A stretch of DNA of 34,773 bases from BS750m-G4 sp964472195 (lineage in GTDB: Bacteria; Bacteroidota; Ignavibacteria; Tepidaquicellales; Tepidaquicellaceae): positions 1 through 34,773 of the forward strand of contig CAYYJH010000021.1 in the NCBI GenBank assembly GCA_964472195.1. The letters are read 5' to 3'. Shown here in pieces: positions 17,240-25,157 of the stretch (positions are counted from its first letter, which is position 1; each line of letters opens with the position of its first letter). Made by a program: the position numbers and the translations under genes. A model generated the notes under the pieces. That model saw nothing but the letters and a program-made list of their open reading frames with translations, was not told the DNA's origin and ran no database searches.

Positions 17240-18342
17240 AGAGATTCTTTGGTTTTTTAATAAAGGAGTTCTATCACATATTTCGCGATAAGAGAACTTT
17301 GCTTATTCTGTTTGGAATACCAATCGTTCAAATTTTACTTTTTGGCTTTGCCATAACTAACGAGCTTAAAGATGGAAAAATTGCCATACTGGATCAATCA
17401 AAAGATGAAACAACCCAGGAGATAAGCAATAAAATACTATCACCGGGTTACTTTGTACTATACGAAGACCTGCAATCCGAAAGTGATATTGAATCTGCTT
17501 TTCAAAGGGGCAAAATTAAGGAGGTGATTATTTTTGAACCTGAATTCTCTGAAAAATTGTTCCGTGATGGAAAAGCATCGGTGCAGTTATTAGCAGATGC
17601 GTCCGACCCTAACCTTGCCAATATGATCATTGGTTACACATCGTCAATAATTTACAATTATCAAAAAGGTCTGATTAAATCTAACTCGGTTCAACCGGTA
17701 ATTAATACAGAAACCAAAATGCTTTACAATCCCGAACTAAAAAGTGTTTACATGTTTGTGCCGGGTTTAATGTCTGTTATTCTTTTGCTCGTCTCAGCTT
17801 TAATGACATCCATCTCTATTACCAGGGAAAAAGAAATGGGTACAATGGAAGTTCTGCTCGTTTCCCCACTAAAACCTGCACAAATTATAGTCGGGAAAGT
17901 GATACCATATTTTTTATTAGCATTCGTAAACATTTTGACGATACTCGTGTTAGCGAGATTTGTTTTTGAAGTCCCTGTTAACGGGAGTCTTCTACTATTA
18001 ATACTTGAAAGTATTCTATATATTATCACTGCATTATCACTCGGTATTCTTATTTCTACAATTAGTAACAACCAGCAAACAGCTATGATGATATCATTAA
18101 GCGGTCTGATGATGCCAACAATTTTACTTTCCGGTTTTATCTTTCCAATCGATAACATGCCGTTAGTACTCCAAATCCTGAGCAATGCCATTCCGGCGAA
18201 ATGGTTCGTCATTATTGTTAAGGGTATTATGTTAAAGGGAAACGATATTTTTTACATCTGGAAGGAGACATTAATACTCGCGGGTATGCTGTTGTTTTTC
18301 TTATTACTAACAATTAAAAAATTTAAGATAAGGCTTCAGTGA
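17236..18342 (+). CDS. ABC-2 type permease 1 (YbhS-like)
   Basis: 368 residues. Typical ABC-2 exporter layout: a cytoplasmic N-terminal helix (FFGFLIKEFYHIFRDKRTL), TM1 (about 21-40), a large extracytoplasmic domain (about 45-170), then five TM helices (about 175-365). The block ITREKEMGTMEVLLVSPLKPAQIIVGKVIPY (about 195-225) is the family's conserved coupling-helix motif. It should pair with the second permease as a heterodimer. Substrates of this class include drugs and lipids. The start overlaps ATPase 2 by 4 nt. Confidence 0.93.
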   Translation: MKRFFGFLIKEFYHIFRDKRTLLILFGIPIVQILLFGFAITNELKDGKIAILDQSKDETTQEISNKILSPGYFVLYEDLQSESDIESAFQRGKIKEVIIFEPEFSEKLFRDGKASVQLLADASDPNLANMIIGYTSSIIYNYQKGLIKSNSVQPVINTETKMLYNPELKSVYMFVPGLMSVILLLVSALMTSISITREKEMGTMEVLLVSPLKPAQIIVGKVIPYFLLAFVNILTILVLARFVFEVPVNGSLLLLILESILYIITALSLGILISTISNNQQTAMMISLSGLMMPTILLSGFIFPIDNMPLVLQILSNAIPAKWFVIIVKGIMLKGNDIFYIWKETLILAGMLLFFLLLTIKKFKIRLQ

Positions 18343-18343
18343 G

Positions 18344-19462
18344 GTGAGAACTATTAAATTCATATTGAGAAAAGAATTTCTTCAGATTTTCAGAAATAAA
18401 GCAATGCTGCCTATAATATTTTTTATGCCTTTGATTCAATTAATAATATTAGCGAACGCTGTTACTTTCGAAATTAAGAACATAACATTCAACGTAGTAG
18501 ATTTTGACCAGAGCAGTTTTTCAAGAGAGCTAATTTCCAAATTCACAGCAAGCAAATACTTCACTTTAAACAACAGCTCGTTTTCTGTTGAGAACTCCGA
18601 AGAAGATTTTAAGACAAACAAATCGAAACTAATAATCTATATCCCTCAAAACTTTGAAAAAGATTTCATTACTAATGGTAGCGCAAAAGTACAGTTAATA
18701 ATTAAAGCAGAGGACGGAGCTGCCGCAGTGGTTATACAAAATTATTGCACAAATATCATCAGGCAATTCAACACCAACATTATCCCGAAATGGAGCGGAC
18801 TAAACAATTGGAACGCACCTCCGATGATAAACATAACTTATTCGAATTGGTACAATCCACAGTTAAACTATAAAACATACATGGTACCGGGGATACTTGT
18901 TGTCCTGGTAACAATAATAGGCATGTTCTTAACCGGTATGAATATAGCCAGAGAAAAAGAAATAGGAACAATCGAGCAGTTAAACGTTACACCCATTAAG
19001 AAATACCAATTTATTATAGGAAAACTCTTACCATTCTGGATCATTGCATTGTTCGAGCTTGCATTCGGATTATTCTTTGCAAAAATAATTTTTGATATAC
19101 CTATCGTAGGAAGTTTACAGTTAATATTCCTCGTTGCTGCCGTATATCTTCTTGCTGTACTTGGTATTGGTTTGTTTATTTCAACAGTAACAGAAACACA
19201 ACAGCAAGCAATGTTCATTGCCTGGTTCTTCATGGTTATATTCATTCTTATGGGGGGTATATTCACTCCCGTAGAAAGCATGCCTTCGTGGGCGCAGACA
19301 GTCGCATTTTTCAATCCTATTGCACATTTCAACAAAGCTATGAGAATGATAATGCTAAAAGGTTCTGACCTTTCAGACGTTCATCAAACCATATACTTTC
19401 TCTTAATTTATGCAGCCGTAATTCTAAGTATGGCTGTTTGGAGATATAGAAAGGTTAGCTGA
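18344..19462 (+). CDS. ABC-2 type permease 2 (YbhR-like)
   Basis: 372 residues, the same layout as the preceding permease: N-terminal TIKFILRKEFLQIFRNKAM, TM1 (about 22-40), a large external domain, and five TM helices after about residue 175. The coupling motif IAREKEIGTIEQLNVTPIKKYQFIIGKLLP is at about 205-234. The start is GTG at 18344, immediately after the previous TGA at 18340-18342; no ATG alternative exists near it. It is the last gene of the export operon, followed by about 220 bp before a terminator. Confidence 0.92.
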   Translation: MRTIKFILRKEFLQIFRNKAMLPIIFFMPLIQLIILANAVTFEIKNITFNVVDFDQSSFSRELISKFTASKYFTLNNSSFSVENSEEDFKTNKSKLIIYIPQNFEKDFITNGSAKVQLIIKAEDGAAAVVIQNYCTNIIRQFNTNIIPKWSGLNNWNAPPMINITYSNWYNPQLNYKTYMVPGILVVLVTIIGMFLTGMNIAREKEIGTIEQLNVTPIKKYQFIIGKLLPFWIIALFELAFGLFFAKIIFDIPIVGSLQLIFLVAAVYLLAVLGIGLFISTVTETQQQAMFIAWFFMVIFILMGGIFTPVESMPSWAQTVAFFNPIAHFNKAMRMIMLKGSDLSDVHQTIYFLLIYAAVILSMAVWRYRKVS

Positions 19463-19653
19463 TATATACACCTTTTAATTGTAGGACTATATATTACAGA
19501 GTAAAACAACTTAGTCTTACAGAAATTTCATACATCGTCTTATTTCATTGTTTATTCTAAATGATTAATTTGCACAAGAATTAAAGATTTAGTTTTCATT
19601 ACATAATTTTCAAATTGTATTTCGTCTCCTTTTTTGATTAGATGATTAAAAGT

Positions 19654-19681
19654 AATCTGTAATTTACCTCCATTACAGATT
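19654..19681. other. Perfect 10-bp inverted repeat (hairpin)
   Basis: AATCTGTAAT (19654-19663) and ATTACAGATT (19672-19681) are perfect reverse complements with an 8-nt loop TTACCTCC. No T-run follows, so it is not a terminator by itself. It lies immediately before the terminator-bearing 55-bp segment, in the 220-bp 3' region of the export operon, where I see no ORF. Confidence 0.55.
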
Positions 19682-19682
19682 C

Positions 19683-19737
19683 TAAGTGAGCAGAAGAAAG
19701 AAGAAGCCCCTGCCATCGGGGGCTTTTCTTTTTATTC
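19683..19737 (+). repeat. 55-bp segment, left copy, ending at the assembly gap
   Basis: Runs from TAAGTGAGCAG to CTTTTTATTC and is identical, base for base, to 19838-19892. The left copy ends at the last base before the Ns and the right copy starts at the first base after them. This is the pattern of two contigs sharing a k-mer-length overlap rather than a biological duplication. Confidence 0.9.
19704..19734 (+). terminator. Rho-independent terminator of the export operon
   Basis: Stem AAGCCCC (19704-19710) pairs with GGGGCTT (19719-19725), loop TGCCATCG, followed by TTCTTTTT. It is GC-rich and strong. It lies about 240 bp after the permease stop. The same hairpin recurs at 19859-19889 in the right copy of the 55-bp segment. 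Confidence 0.75.
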
Positions 19738-19837
19738 NNNNNNNNNNNNNNNNNNNNNNNNNNNNNNNNNNNNNNNNNNNNNNNNNNNNNNNNNNNNNNN
19801 NNNNNNNNNNNNNNNNNNNNNNNNNNNNNNNNNNNNN
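19738..19837. other. Assembly gap (100 N)
   Basis: Exactly 100 undetermined bases, a conventional fixed-length scaffold gap. Because of the flanking 55-bp identity, the true gap may be zero. Confidence 0.98.
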
Positions 19838-19892
19838 TAAGTGAGCAGAAGAAAGAAGAAGCCCCTGCCATCGGGGGCTTTTCTTTTTATTC
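19838..19892 (+). repeat. 55-bp segment, right copy, starting at the assembly gap
   Basis: Identical to 19683-19737 and including the same terminator hairpin. The sequence after it (19893-19964) is AT-rich and shows no gene. Confidence 0.9.
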
Positions 19893-19964
19893 GAAAATGT
19901 TTTTTATAAAGATAAAAAACGAGATATAACATTTTTAACAATGAATACTAATTATGTTACTCTC

Positions 19965-20534
19965 TTAAGTTTTATTTCTCTTCCTATATATTAACAAATA
20001 TATTAAAAGAAACAATCCACCCGTTACCAAAGAGGCAAAAAAAATCGCAACATACTTACCAAAGTTGGAAATTTCATTTTCGATAATTGCTTCCACCTCC
20101 TTCGAACGTTTCATCTTTAAATACTTCCTCAAGAAAAATATTGTAACTATTAAGCCATATGTAAAACTTATGCAAATTGCAGCGTATGCCGCACCATCTT
20201 CACCACCGAATGAAAGAAACGCCGTAACAATTGCCAATGAAACTGTCCCAAAAAGAATTAAAAATATTGGTAAAGCGAACTTCTTTCTAAAATTAACTTG
20301 AAAACTTAAGCCTGATACCCCCATACTTAAAAGAATTCCTTCATTGTTCTGACTATACTTTCTCTCTTCAAATCCTGCCCTGATAATCATTATCCCGGTA
20401 AATAGAAATGGAACTGACATGGATGCCATGACCAACATGGTTTCCTCATCTTCTTCTATACATAAAACAATTAAAACTAACGATATGATGAGAAAAAGTA
20501 TTCCCGTTAAATAGAAAATAATACCTCTTTTCAT
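19965..20534 (-). CDS. Hypothetical five-TM membrane protein
   Basis: 189 residues with hydrophobic segments at about 5-24, 33-52, 86-108, 114-133 and 157-182. The loop between TM2 and TM3 is polar (FEERKYSQNNEGILLSMG) and the C-terminus is basic. No domain is recognised. It is a single gene on the minus strand, with its start upstream of the assembly gap and close to the tRNA. The acidic EEDEE patch after TM1 is the only unusual local feature. Confidence 0.65.
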   Translation of the reverse strand: MKRGIIFYLTGILFLIISLVLIVLCIEEDEETMLVMASMSVPFLFTGIMIIRAGFEERKYSQNNEGILLSMGVSGLSFQVNFRKKFALPIFLILFGTVSLAIVTAFLSFGGEDGAAYAAICISFTYGLIVTIFFLRKYLKMKRSKEVEAIIENEISNFGKYVAIFFASLVTGGLFLLIYLLIYRKRNKT

Positions 20535-20590
20535 TCGAGTTTAATTAAACATTCATAACAGAAACTTTAGTGCTAATAAATATAAAGCAT

Positions 20591-20617
20591 AAAAAAAGCC
20601 CGATAAAAATCGAGCTT
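20591..20617 (-). terminator. Terminator of tRNA-Leu
   Basis: On the minus strand AAGCTCGAT pairs with ATCGGGCTT (9 bp with one G-U), loop 4 nt, followed by seven Ts. It starts a few bases after the tRNA 3' end. Confidence 0.8.
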
Positions 20618-20623
20618 TAATAG

Positions 20624-20709
20624 TGCCCGGAATCGGGGTCGAACCGATACTGACTTTGCAGCCAACAGGATTTTAAGTCCTGCGCGTCTACCAATTCCGC
20701 CATCCGGGC
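20624..20709 (-). tRNA. tRNA-Leu(TAA)
   Basis: 86 nt on the minus strand. Acceptor GCCCGGA/TCCGGGC with discriminator A, D-arm GCGGAATTGGTAGACGC, anticodon arm CAGGA-CTTAAAA-TCCTG giving anticodon TAA, a long class II variable arm (TGGCT/AGTCA) and T-arm ATCGG-TTCGACC-CCGAT. CCA is not encoded: CTA follows the discriminator, so CCA must be added by the nucleotidyltransferase. Confidence 0.96.
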
Positions 20710-20878
20710 TTATTTGTTAGATGTAAAATATACAAAAACTCAATTTATTTTACTAAGCAAAATTCCGTTGATTTCTATAATTTCCTGACAGAAAACTTTG
20801 AACTAATAGTATCTCAATTGAAACTTGATGAATACCAAATAAATCATTATTTTATGTCATTAATAAATTAATTACCGT

Positions 20879-21328
20879 ATGAAGAAATATTCAAAAATAA
20901 CTCTTTTCTTTAGTATCGTATTCATTCTCCTTTTTATTTACCTCGGGTATTATTATCTGAAAAAAGAATTCCATTTGGATGCCTCTGAAACAAACGCTCC
21001 CCCACCGGTATATCAAAAAACACCGGATGAAATAGCCGACAGCATTCATAAACAGCAATACAGGATGGAATACACATTAGACAATACAGTTGACGAAATG
21101 ATGCTGCAGATAATTCATTTAAACAAAGGGGAAGTTTATTTTAGCATGGAACACTTCGGGGAAAAAGAATTTATTGTAGTACTCAAAACTCCCGAAGAAG
21201 TACTTGTTGATACGTTGGCAAATTTTATAGGAAAGAATAAGCTAACAAAAACAATTGATATCGCTGAGACCGGACCTTATTTACTTGAAGTAAAAACTGA
21301 GGGTAAATGGCGTTTGTCTTTTCAGTAA
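20879..21328 (+). CDS. Hypothetical single-pass membrane-anchored protein
   Basis: 149 residues. A basic start (MKKYSK) and one TM segment (about 7-28) are followed by a soluble domain of about 115 residues with alternating strands. The C-terminus, ETGPYLLEVKTEGKWRLSFQ, looks like the edge of a beta-sandwich, as in proteins that end with a ligand- or lipid-facing beta domain, but I cannot name a family. The soluble part is probably periplasmic. It is convergent with the TPR lipoprotein gene; between them, AATAATC/GATTATT (21363-21381) could form a weak hairpin. Confidence 0.65.
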   Translation: MKKYSKITLFFSIVFILLFIYLGYYYLKKEFHLDASETNAPPPVYQKTPDEIADSIHKQQYRMEYTLDNTVDEMMLQIIHLNKGEVYFSMEHFGEKEFIVVLKTPEEVLVDTLANFIGKNKLTKTIDIAETGPYLLEVKTEGKWRLSFQ

Positions 21329-21406
21329 CAAACACAAAAAAATAGTAAATACTTACTTGACCAATAATCATTAAGATTATTAGCTTAAATATTACACCGT
21401 ATAAAA

Positions 21407-22195
21407 TTATTGTTCTTCTAATATACCTTTTAATACATTAATTCTTCTTGTTAGAACTTCCGTGTACCTGGGATTAAGTTCTATTGCTTTTTCCCAATCG
21501 CTGATTGCCTTTTCATAATCATTTATCTTAGCATAAGACTTCCCCCTATTATAATACCCTTTTGCTAATCTTGGATCAATAATTATTACCGAATCATACT
21601 CCCTTATTGCCTGCCAGGGATTATTAAGAGCATCGTACACAACTCCCCGATTGAAAAAAGCAATTGTGTCTCTTGGTTTGAGTTCAATTACTTTACTGTA
21701 ATCCGCCAGGGCTGAATCATAACTTTTAAGTCTTTCATGGGCAGTTCCCCTGTTCATATATCCCGAATGATTATCCGGTACCAATTTAATATATTCATTG
21801 TAATCTAATATTGCTTCTTTATATTTATGAATGTTTTGCAAATGATTACCCCTGTCAAGATATGGTCCCGGGATAACCGGGTTAGTTTTAATCAATAAAT
21901 TTAAATCTTCAAATGCTTTCAGATTCTCAACCTTGTAAACACTATCCCTCGGAATACTGTACCCCATATGATAACTTTCTATTGTATCTTCATAATCAAA
22001 GTATCCGCTGCCATAAATTATTGTACTATCTCCGGGAGATAGACCTTCATAATTGTTACTTTTGGTATTATTGTTTTCACTTGTTTGATCATTTCTGGAA
22101 CCGCTATGCTGACTGCGTTTGGTACAACTGATCGCTGTGATCAGCGACAAAAACAATACCATAGCAAACAATGGAATAAAATTAATTTTCTTCAT
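21407..22195 (-). CDS. TPR-repeat lipoprotein
   Basis: 262 residues. A signal peptide with lipobox ITAISC puts the lipidated cysteine at 24. A Ser/Asn-rich linker (about 27-55) is followed by about five tetratricopeptide repeats (about 93-255), for example SGYMNRGTAHERLKSYDSAL, IAFFNRGVVYDALNNPWQAI and KGYYNRGKSYAKINDYEKAI. TPR arrays are protein-binding scaffolds, so an envelope adaptor role is plausible; the partner is unknown. GGGGGA lies about 10 nt before the ATG. It is monocistronic, as the next gene on this strand starts at 22823 behind a terminator. Confidence 0.88.
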   Translation of the reverse strand: MKKINFIPLFAMVLFLSLITAISCTKRSQHSGSRNDQTSENNNTKSNNYEGLSPGDSTIIYGSGYFDYEDTIESYHMGYSIPRDSVYKVENLKAFEDLNLLIKTNPVIPGPYLDRGNHLQNIHKYKEAILDYNEYIKLVPDNHSGYMNRGTAHERLKSYDSALADYSKVIELKPRDTIAFFNRGVVYDALNNPWQAIREYDSVIIIDPRLAKGYYNRGKSYAKINDYEKAISDWEKAIELNPRYTEVLTRRINVLKGILEEQ

Positions 22196-22318
22196 TGTAC
22201 TTTTCCCCCAATTAATAATAAAATATATTCTTACTAATATTAATTTAACAAATCTGAACTTTTAAAGCTATCAAATTAAAACGTTCATAAAACTCTGGCA
22301 ATTTGATTTTTTTATCGT

Positions 22319-22374
22319 GAAAAAAAACCTTTTGTCCACCTCGTTTATTTTATAATAACAGAGGAGACAAAAGG
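22319..22374 (-). terminator. Terminator of the secreted DxDxDG protein gene
   Basis: On the minus strand CCTTTTGTC (22366-22374) pairs with GACAAAAGG (22328-22336) across an AT-rich loop with an additional CCTC/GAGG pairing, followed by TTTTTTTT. It lies about 40 nt past the stop at 22416. Confidence 0.75.
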
Positions 22375-22415
22375 AAATTTAATAAACTTACTTGTATATC
22401 AGTTTTTAAAATATG

Positions 22416-22823
22416 TTAGTCTCTATATTTTATTCTGATTGTGTTCGACGTCAACACATAATCATTACAATCATAGACATATACATTGTAGAATCCTGCA
22501 TCATAAAAAGTTACTTTCTTATAAAACCAAACCCAATCAGTTTCTGTATCTTGATAAATTGTTGTCGAATATGTTTCAGTACCGTCATAGTCAACATCAT
22601 AAATCTCATACCTAACCGAATAACAGCTTACCGTATATGGCAGCCTTACAAGAAAATATAAATAGCTTCCTGAGGAAGATATGTTGAACACATTGCTTTC
22701 CGTTATTGGATAACCATCGCGGTCAACATCTTCACAGAAGTACAAAGACTGTGCTTTGGTTAAGTTCGAAAAAGCAAAAAGAGCAACCATTAAAAACATT
22801 GCAAGAAATAATTTTTTCAACAT
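22416..22823 (-). CDS. Small secreted protein with two DxDxDG motifs, unknown function
   Basis: 135 residues. A classical signal peptide has a probable cleavage after LTKA (residue 24). The mature part is strand-rich and aromatic, consistent with a beta-sandwich. Two Asp-rich loops, DVDRDG (32-37) and DVDYDG (76-81), have the D-x-D-x-D-G spacing of calcium loops, although no EF-hand helices flank them. Cysteines at about 30, 67 and 119 could form a disulphide in the periplasm or outside. AAGGAAA precedes the ATG by about 6 nt. No family is recognised. Confidence 0.75.
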   Translation of the reverse strand: MLKKLFLAMFLMVALFAFSNLTKAQSLYFCEDVDRDGYPITESNVFNISSSGSYLYFLVRLPYTVSCYSVRYEIYDVDYDGTETYSTTIYQDTETDWVWFYKKVTFYDAGFYNVYVYDCNDYVLTSNTIRIKYRD

Positions 22824-23026
22824 TTGTTTTCCTTTCTAATAAATTTTATAATAGAATTAAGACTAAAATAATATTTTCATTTCCTATTTGCAACAATTTA
22901 AATTTTCAATAAATAAAATATAAGTCCTAATTGAAGTTTATGAAACTCATTATTTATAATTTCCTTTCTTATTATTTACCATTATCTTACTATTTTTAAA
23001 ATAAAACAACCAAATTCCATCTTACG

Positions 23027-24055
23027 TTGTTAAACAGGTATTACAAAATTATTGGTCCGGTTCTGATTTTTGTCTTTATTTGTTCAAATATTCATACCGA
23101 AGAGAAAATATATAATTGTAATATTGGTGACTCCCTTTTACCAATAATTAATGGCAAAAACTCGGACTTATTCAGAATAGATGAAAAAGGCAATTTGGAA
23201 GTCTTGCTCTCCCTTAGACCTAACGAAGGCGATATATTTAATTATAAAATGACAACAAAATTCATCACTTTCGAAAACAGTCTGTCTACAGATTACAATG
23301 ATCTTATAACTACAAGGGAAACCTTTTATTATTTTAAGCATAAAGTCATCAACATAGATACCTTATTCAATATTACATACACAATTGAATTTGATAGCAT
23401 AATCGTTAACACTTCTGTTTCATCAGAAGATACTTCTTTCTACGTACATCATAATTCTAACATCAGAAAGCAATATCAAAACAATGGTGAATATTTGTTA
23501 TACAATTTAATTACAGATAAAGAATTCAGGCTGACTGTTTCGCAAAATGGAGATATGCTGGAAATAACAGGTTTAACAGGAAACATATTCGATTCAATAT
23601 ACACAAATACTGAACTTCTGTTAGGCTTACAAAAAAATATAGGATCCGTACTAAGTCAACAGTTTTTATACACCCCCAGGGAAGCATTAACGATGGAATC
23701 TAAATGGCGGAGAATCGAAGATACAGAATTTCTTATATTCCCGATAAGAAAAAACATTTCTTATACATTGAAAGGCGTTAAGGAATTACAAGATAATTAT
23801 ATCGTGTTTATTAGTGAGGAATCCAATGCTGATTTCTTAGAGAAGAAACAAGATGAAACCAATTTTCTCATAAAACTTACTGCCTCTCACTTTGGGGGAG
23901 AAGGTGTGATACAATTCAATATATCGAAGGGGTGTCTTGAGAAAATTGAAAGTAAAAACAGTGTGTTTCTTAACATGAATATTTATTCTCATACAGGAAA
24001 CGGAACATCCAGACAAAGGGTAGAGGAAGAATTTCTCCTGGAAAGAATTGAATAA
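23027..24055 (+). CDS. Hypothetical secreted protein, strand-rich
   Basis: 342 residues if translation starts at the TTG at 23027; an in-frame stop at 22997 limits upstream extension and the next Met is at residue 76. The N-terminus has a hydrophobic segment (IIGPVLIFVFICSNIH, about 8-23) that looks like a signal peptide, supporting the TTG start. The body is mainly beta-strand, beginning with LRPNEGDIFNYKMTTK. It resembles FCB-group secreted proteins of the DUF6263 kind in that opening pattern only. Function is unknown. A terminator-like hairpin follows. Confidence 0.65.
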   Translation: MLNRYYKIIGPVLIFVFICSNIHTEEKIYNCNIGDSLLPIINGKNSDLFRIDEKGNLEVLLSLRPNEGDIFNYKMTTKFITFENSLSTDYNDLITTRETFYYFKHKVINIDTLFNITYTIEFDSIIVNTSVSSEDTSFYVHHNSNIRKQYQNNGEYLLYNLITDKEFRLTVSQNGDMLEITGLTGNIFDSIYTNTELLLGLQKNIGSVLSQQFLYTPREALTMESKWRRIEDTEFLIFPIRKNISYTLKGVKELQDNYIVFISEESNADFLEKKQDETNFLIKLTASHFGGEGVIQFNISKGCLEKIESKNSVFLNMNIYSHTGNGTSRQRVEEEFLLERIE

Positions 24056-24057
24056 AC

Positions 24058-24106
24058 CGGAAATCAGTTGACTGAAGGTTATATAATCAGATACTTTTCC
24101 GTTTTT
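24058..24106 (+). terminator. Probable terminator after the secreted protein gene
   Basis: CGGAAA (24058-24063) pairs with TTTCCG (24096-24101), with an inner CAGT/ACTG hairpin, followed by TTTTT. The stem is interrupted, so confidence is moderate. Confidence 0.45.
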
Positions 24107-24236
24107 ATATAATTAAAAATCTCTTAAATTTGTAAAACCTGCCGTATTGAGTAGTATATATTCTAATTACTTATGAAAACACATCATCTTTTAATTTAAA
24201 TTTTAAATAATTTTTTAAATTCAAAAAATAAATGAA

Positions 24237-24635
24237 GTGAACGTAAAGAAAACAATTGTTGTTTTAGTACTGGCTTCCTTTGGCTGGGCTCTGTGCGGTG
24301 CAACGATAGCGATCGGTAAGAGCATTACAACAATGGGAAACACTCTTATCATTCATGCAATACTTGCTCCGGTATTCTTTTCCATAATCTCAATCATCTA
24401 TTTTAAAAAACTTAATTATACAACACCATTGCAAACTGCTTTCATATTTTTTTCTTTTGTATTATTAATGGATCTTTTTCTTGTAGCACCCGTTTTTGAA
24501 AAAAGCTACGAGATGTTTATAAATATTCTGGGTACGTGGATTCCTTTTGTGTTAATATTTATCTCAACCTACTTTACGGGTTTATTTATAACAAAGCGGC
24601 ATAACCAATCAAAAGAAAGTTCAAAGAACAATTAA
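24237..24635 (+). CDS. Hypothetical four-TM membrane protein
   Basis: 132 residues with hydrophobic segments at about 5-26, 34-55, 66-86 and 95-118 and a polar C-terminal tail. No family is recognised; the arrangement is like small four-helix membrane proteins of the DUF1761 type but without a clear motif. The start is GTG at 24237. An ATG at 24232 lies 5 nt upstream, but its frame closes after one more codon (ATGAAGTGA). The gene ends 17 nt before the CoA-binding protein gene and may be the first gene of that transcript. Confidence 0.7.
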   Translation: MNVKKTIVVLVLASFGWALCGATIAIGKSITTMGNTLIIHAILAPVFFSIISIIYFKKLNYTTPLQTAFIFFSFVLLMDLFLVAPVFEKSYEMFINILGTWIPFVLIFISTYFTGLFITKRHNQSKESSKNN

Positions 24636-24652
24636 AATTAAAAAAGAATGTA

Positions 24653-25135
24653 ATGGAAGAAATAATTAAAGAATTCTTAAATAATAAAACGTTAGCTCTT
24701 GCCGGTGCATCTCAAAATCCTAAAAAATGGGGTAATACACTTTTCAATGAGCTTAATAAAAAAGGATATAAGGTTTATCCAATTAATCCAAACACAGATA
24801 AAATTATGGATGAGAAGTGCTATCCTTCTGTTAAAGAACTCCCTCGAGATATAGAAAACCTAATAATAGCTGTCCCCAAAAACACAACCGAGAAAATAGT
24901 TAAGGAATGCCAGGGTACAGGTATTAAAAGGGTCTGGATGCAGAAAGGTGCTTCTGGGGAAGGCTCAACCTCAAAAGAAGCCGTAAAGTTTTGCAATGAA
25001 AACGGGATTGATGTTGTTTACGACCTTTGCCCGTTGATGTTTATTCCACCAGCTGGATTTCACAAAGTTCATTTTTTCTTTAAAAAACTTTTTAGGACTT
25101 TCCCAAAAGAATATCACAAAATTAAGAAACAGTAA
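24653..25135 (+). CDS. CoA-binding protein (YccU-type, CoA_binding_2)
   Basis: 160 residues. A Rossmann fold of the CoA-binding family: LALAGASQNPKKWGNTLFNE (about 14-33) is the nucleotide-binding loop, followed by GYKVYPINPN, IAVPKNTT and GIKRVWMQKGA. The DLCPLMFIPP motif (about 124-133) is typical of YccU-like stand-alone proteins. The same fold forms the CoA-binding half of succinyl-CoA synthetase alpha and of Pat-type protein acetyltransferases. Ligand and role are unproven. It lies directly upstream of a deacetylase and an acyl-CoA ligase. Confidence 0.88.
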   Translation: MEEIIKEFLNNKTLALAGASQNPKKWGNTLFNELNKKGYKVYPINPNTDKIMDEKCYPSVKELPRDIENLIIAVPKNTTEKIVKECQGTGIKRVWMQKGASGEGSTSKEAVKFCNENGIDVVYDLCPLMFIPPAGFHKVHFFFKKLFRTFPKEYHKIKKQ

Positions 25136-25157
25136 TTAATTGGACCTCAATCAGAAA

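Noticed and set aside
18868..19335. Minus-strand frame of 155 codons over permease 2
   Set aside because: Shadow of a strongly supported ABC-2 permease gene.
19638..19941. Two minus-strand frames passing through the N gap
   Set aside because: Their length comes from the undetermined bases. The remaining residues are the translated terminator repeat.
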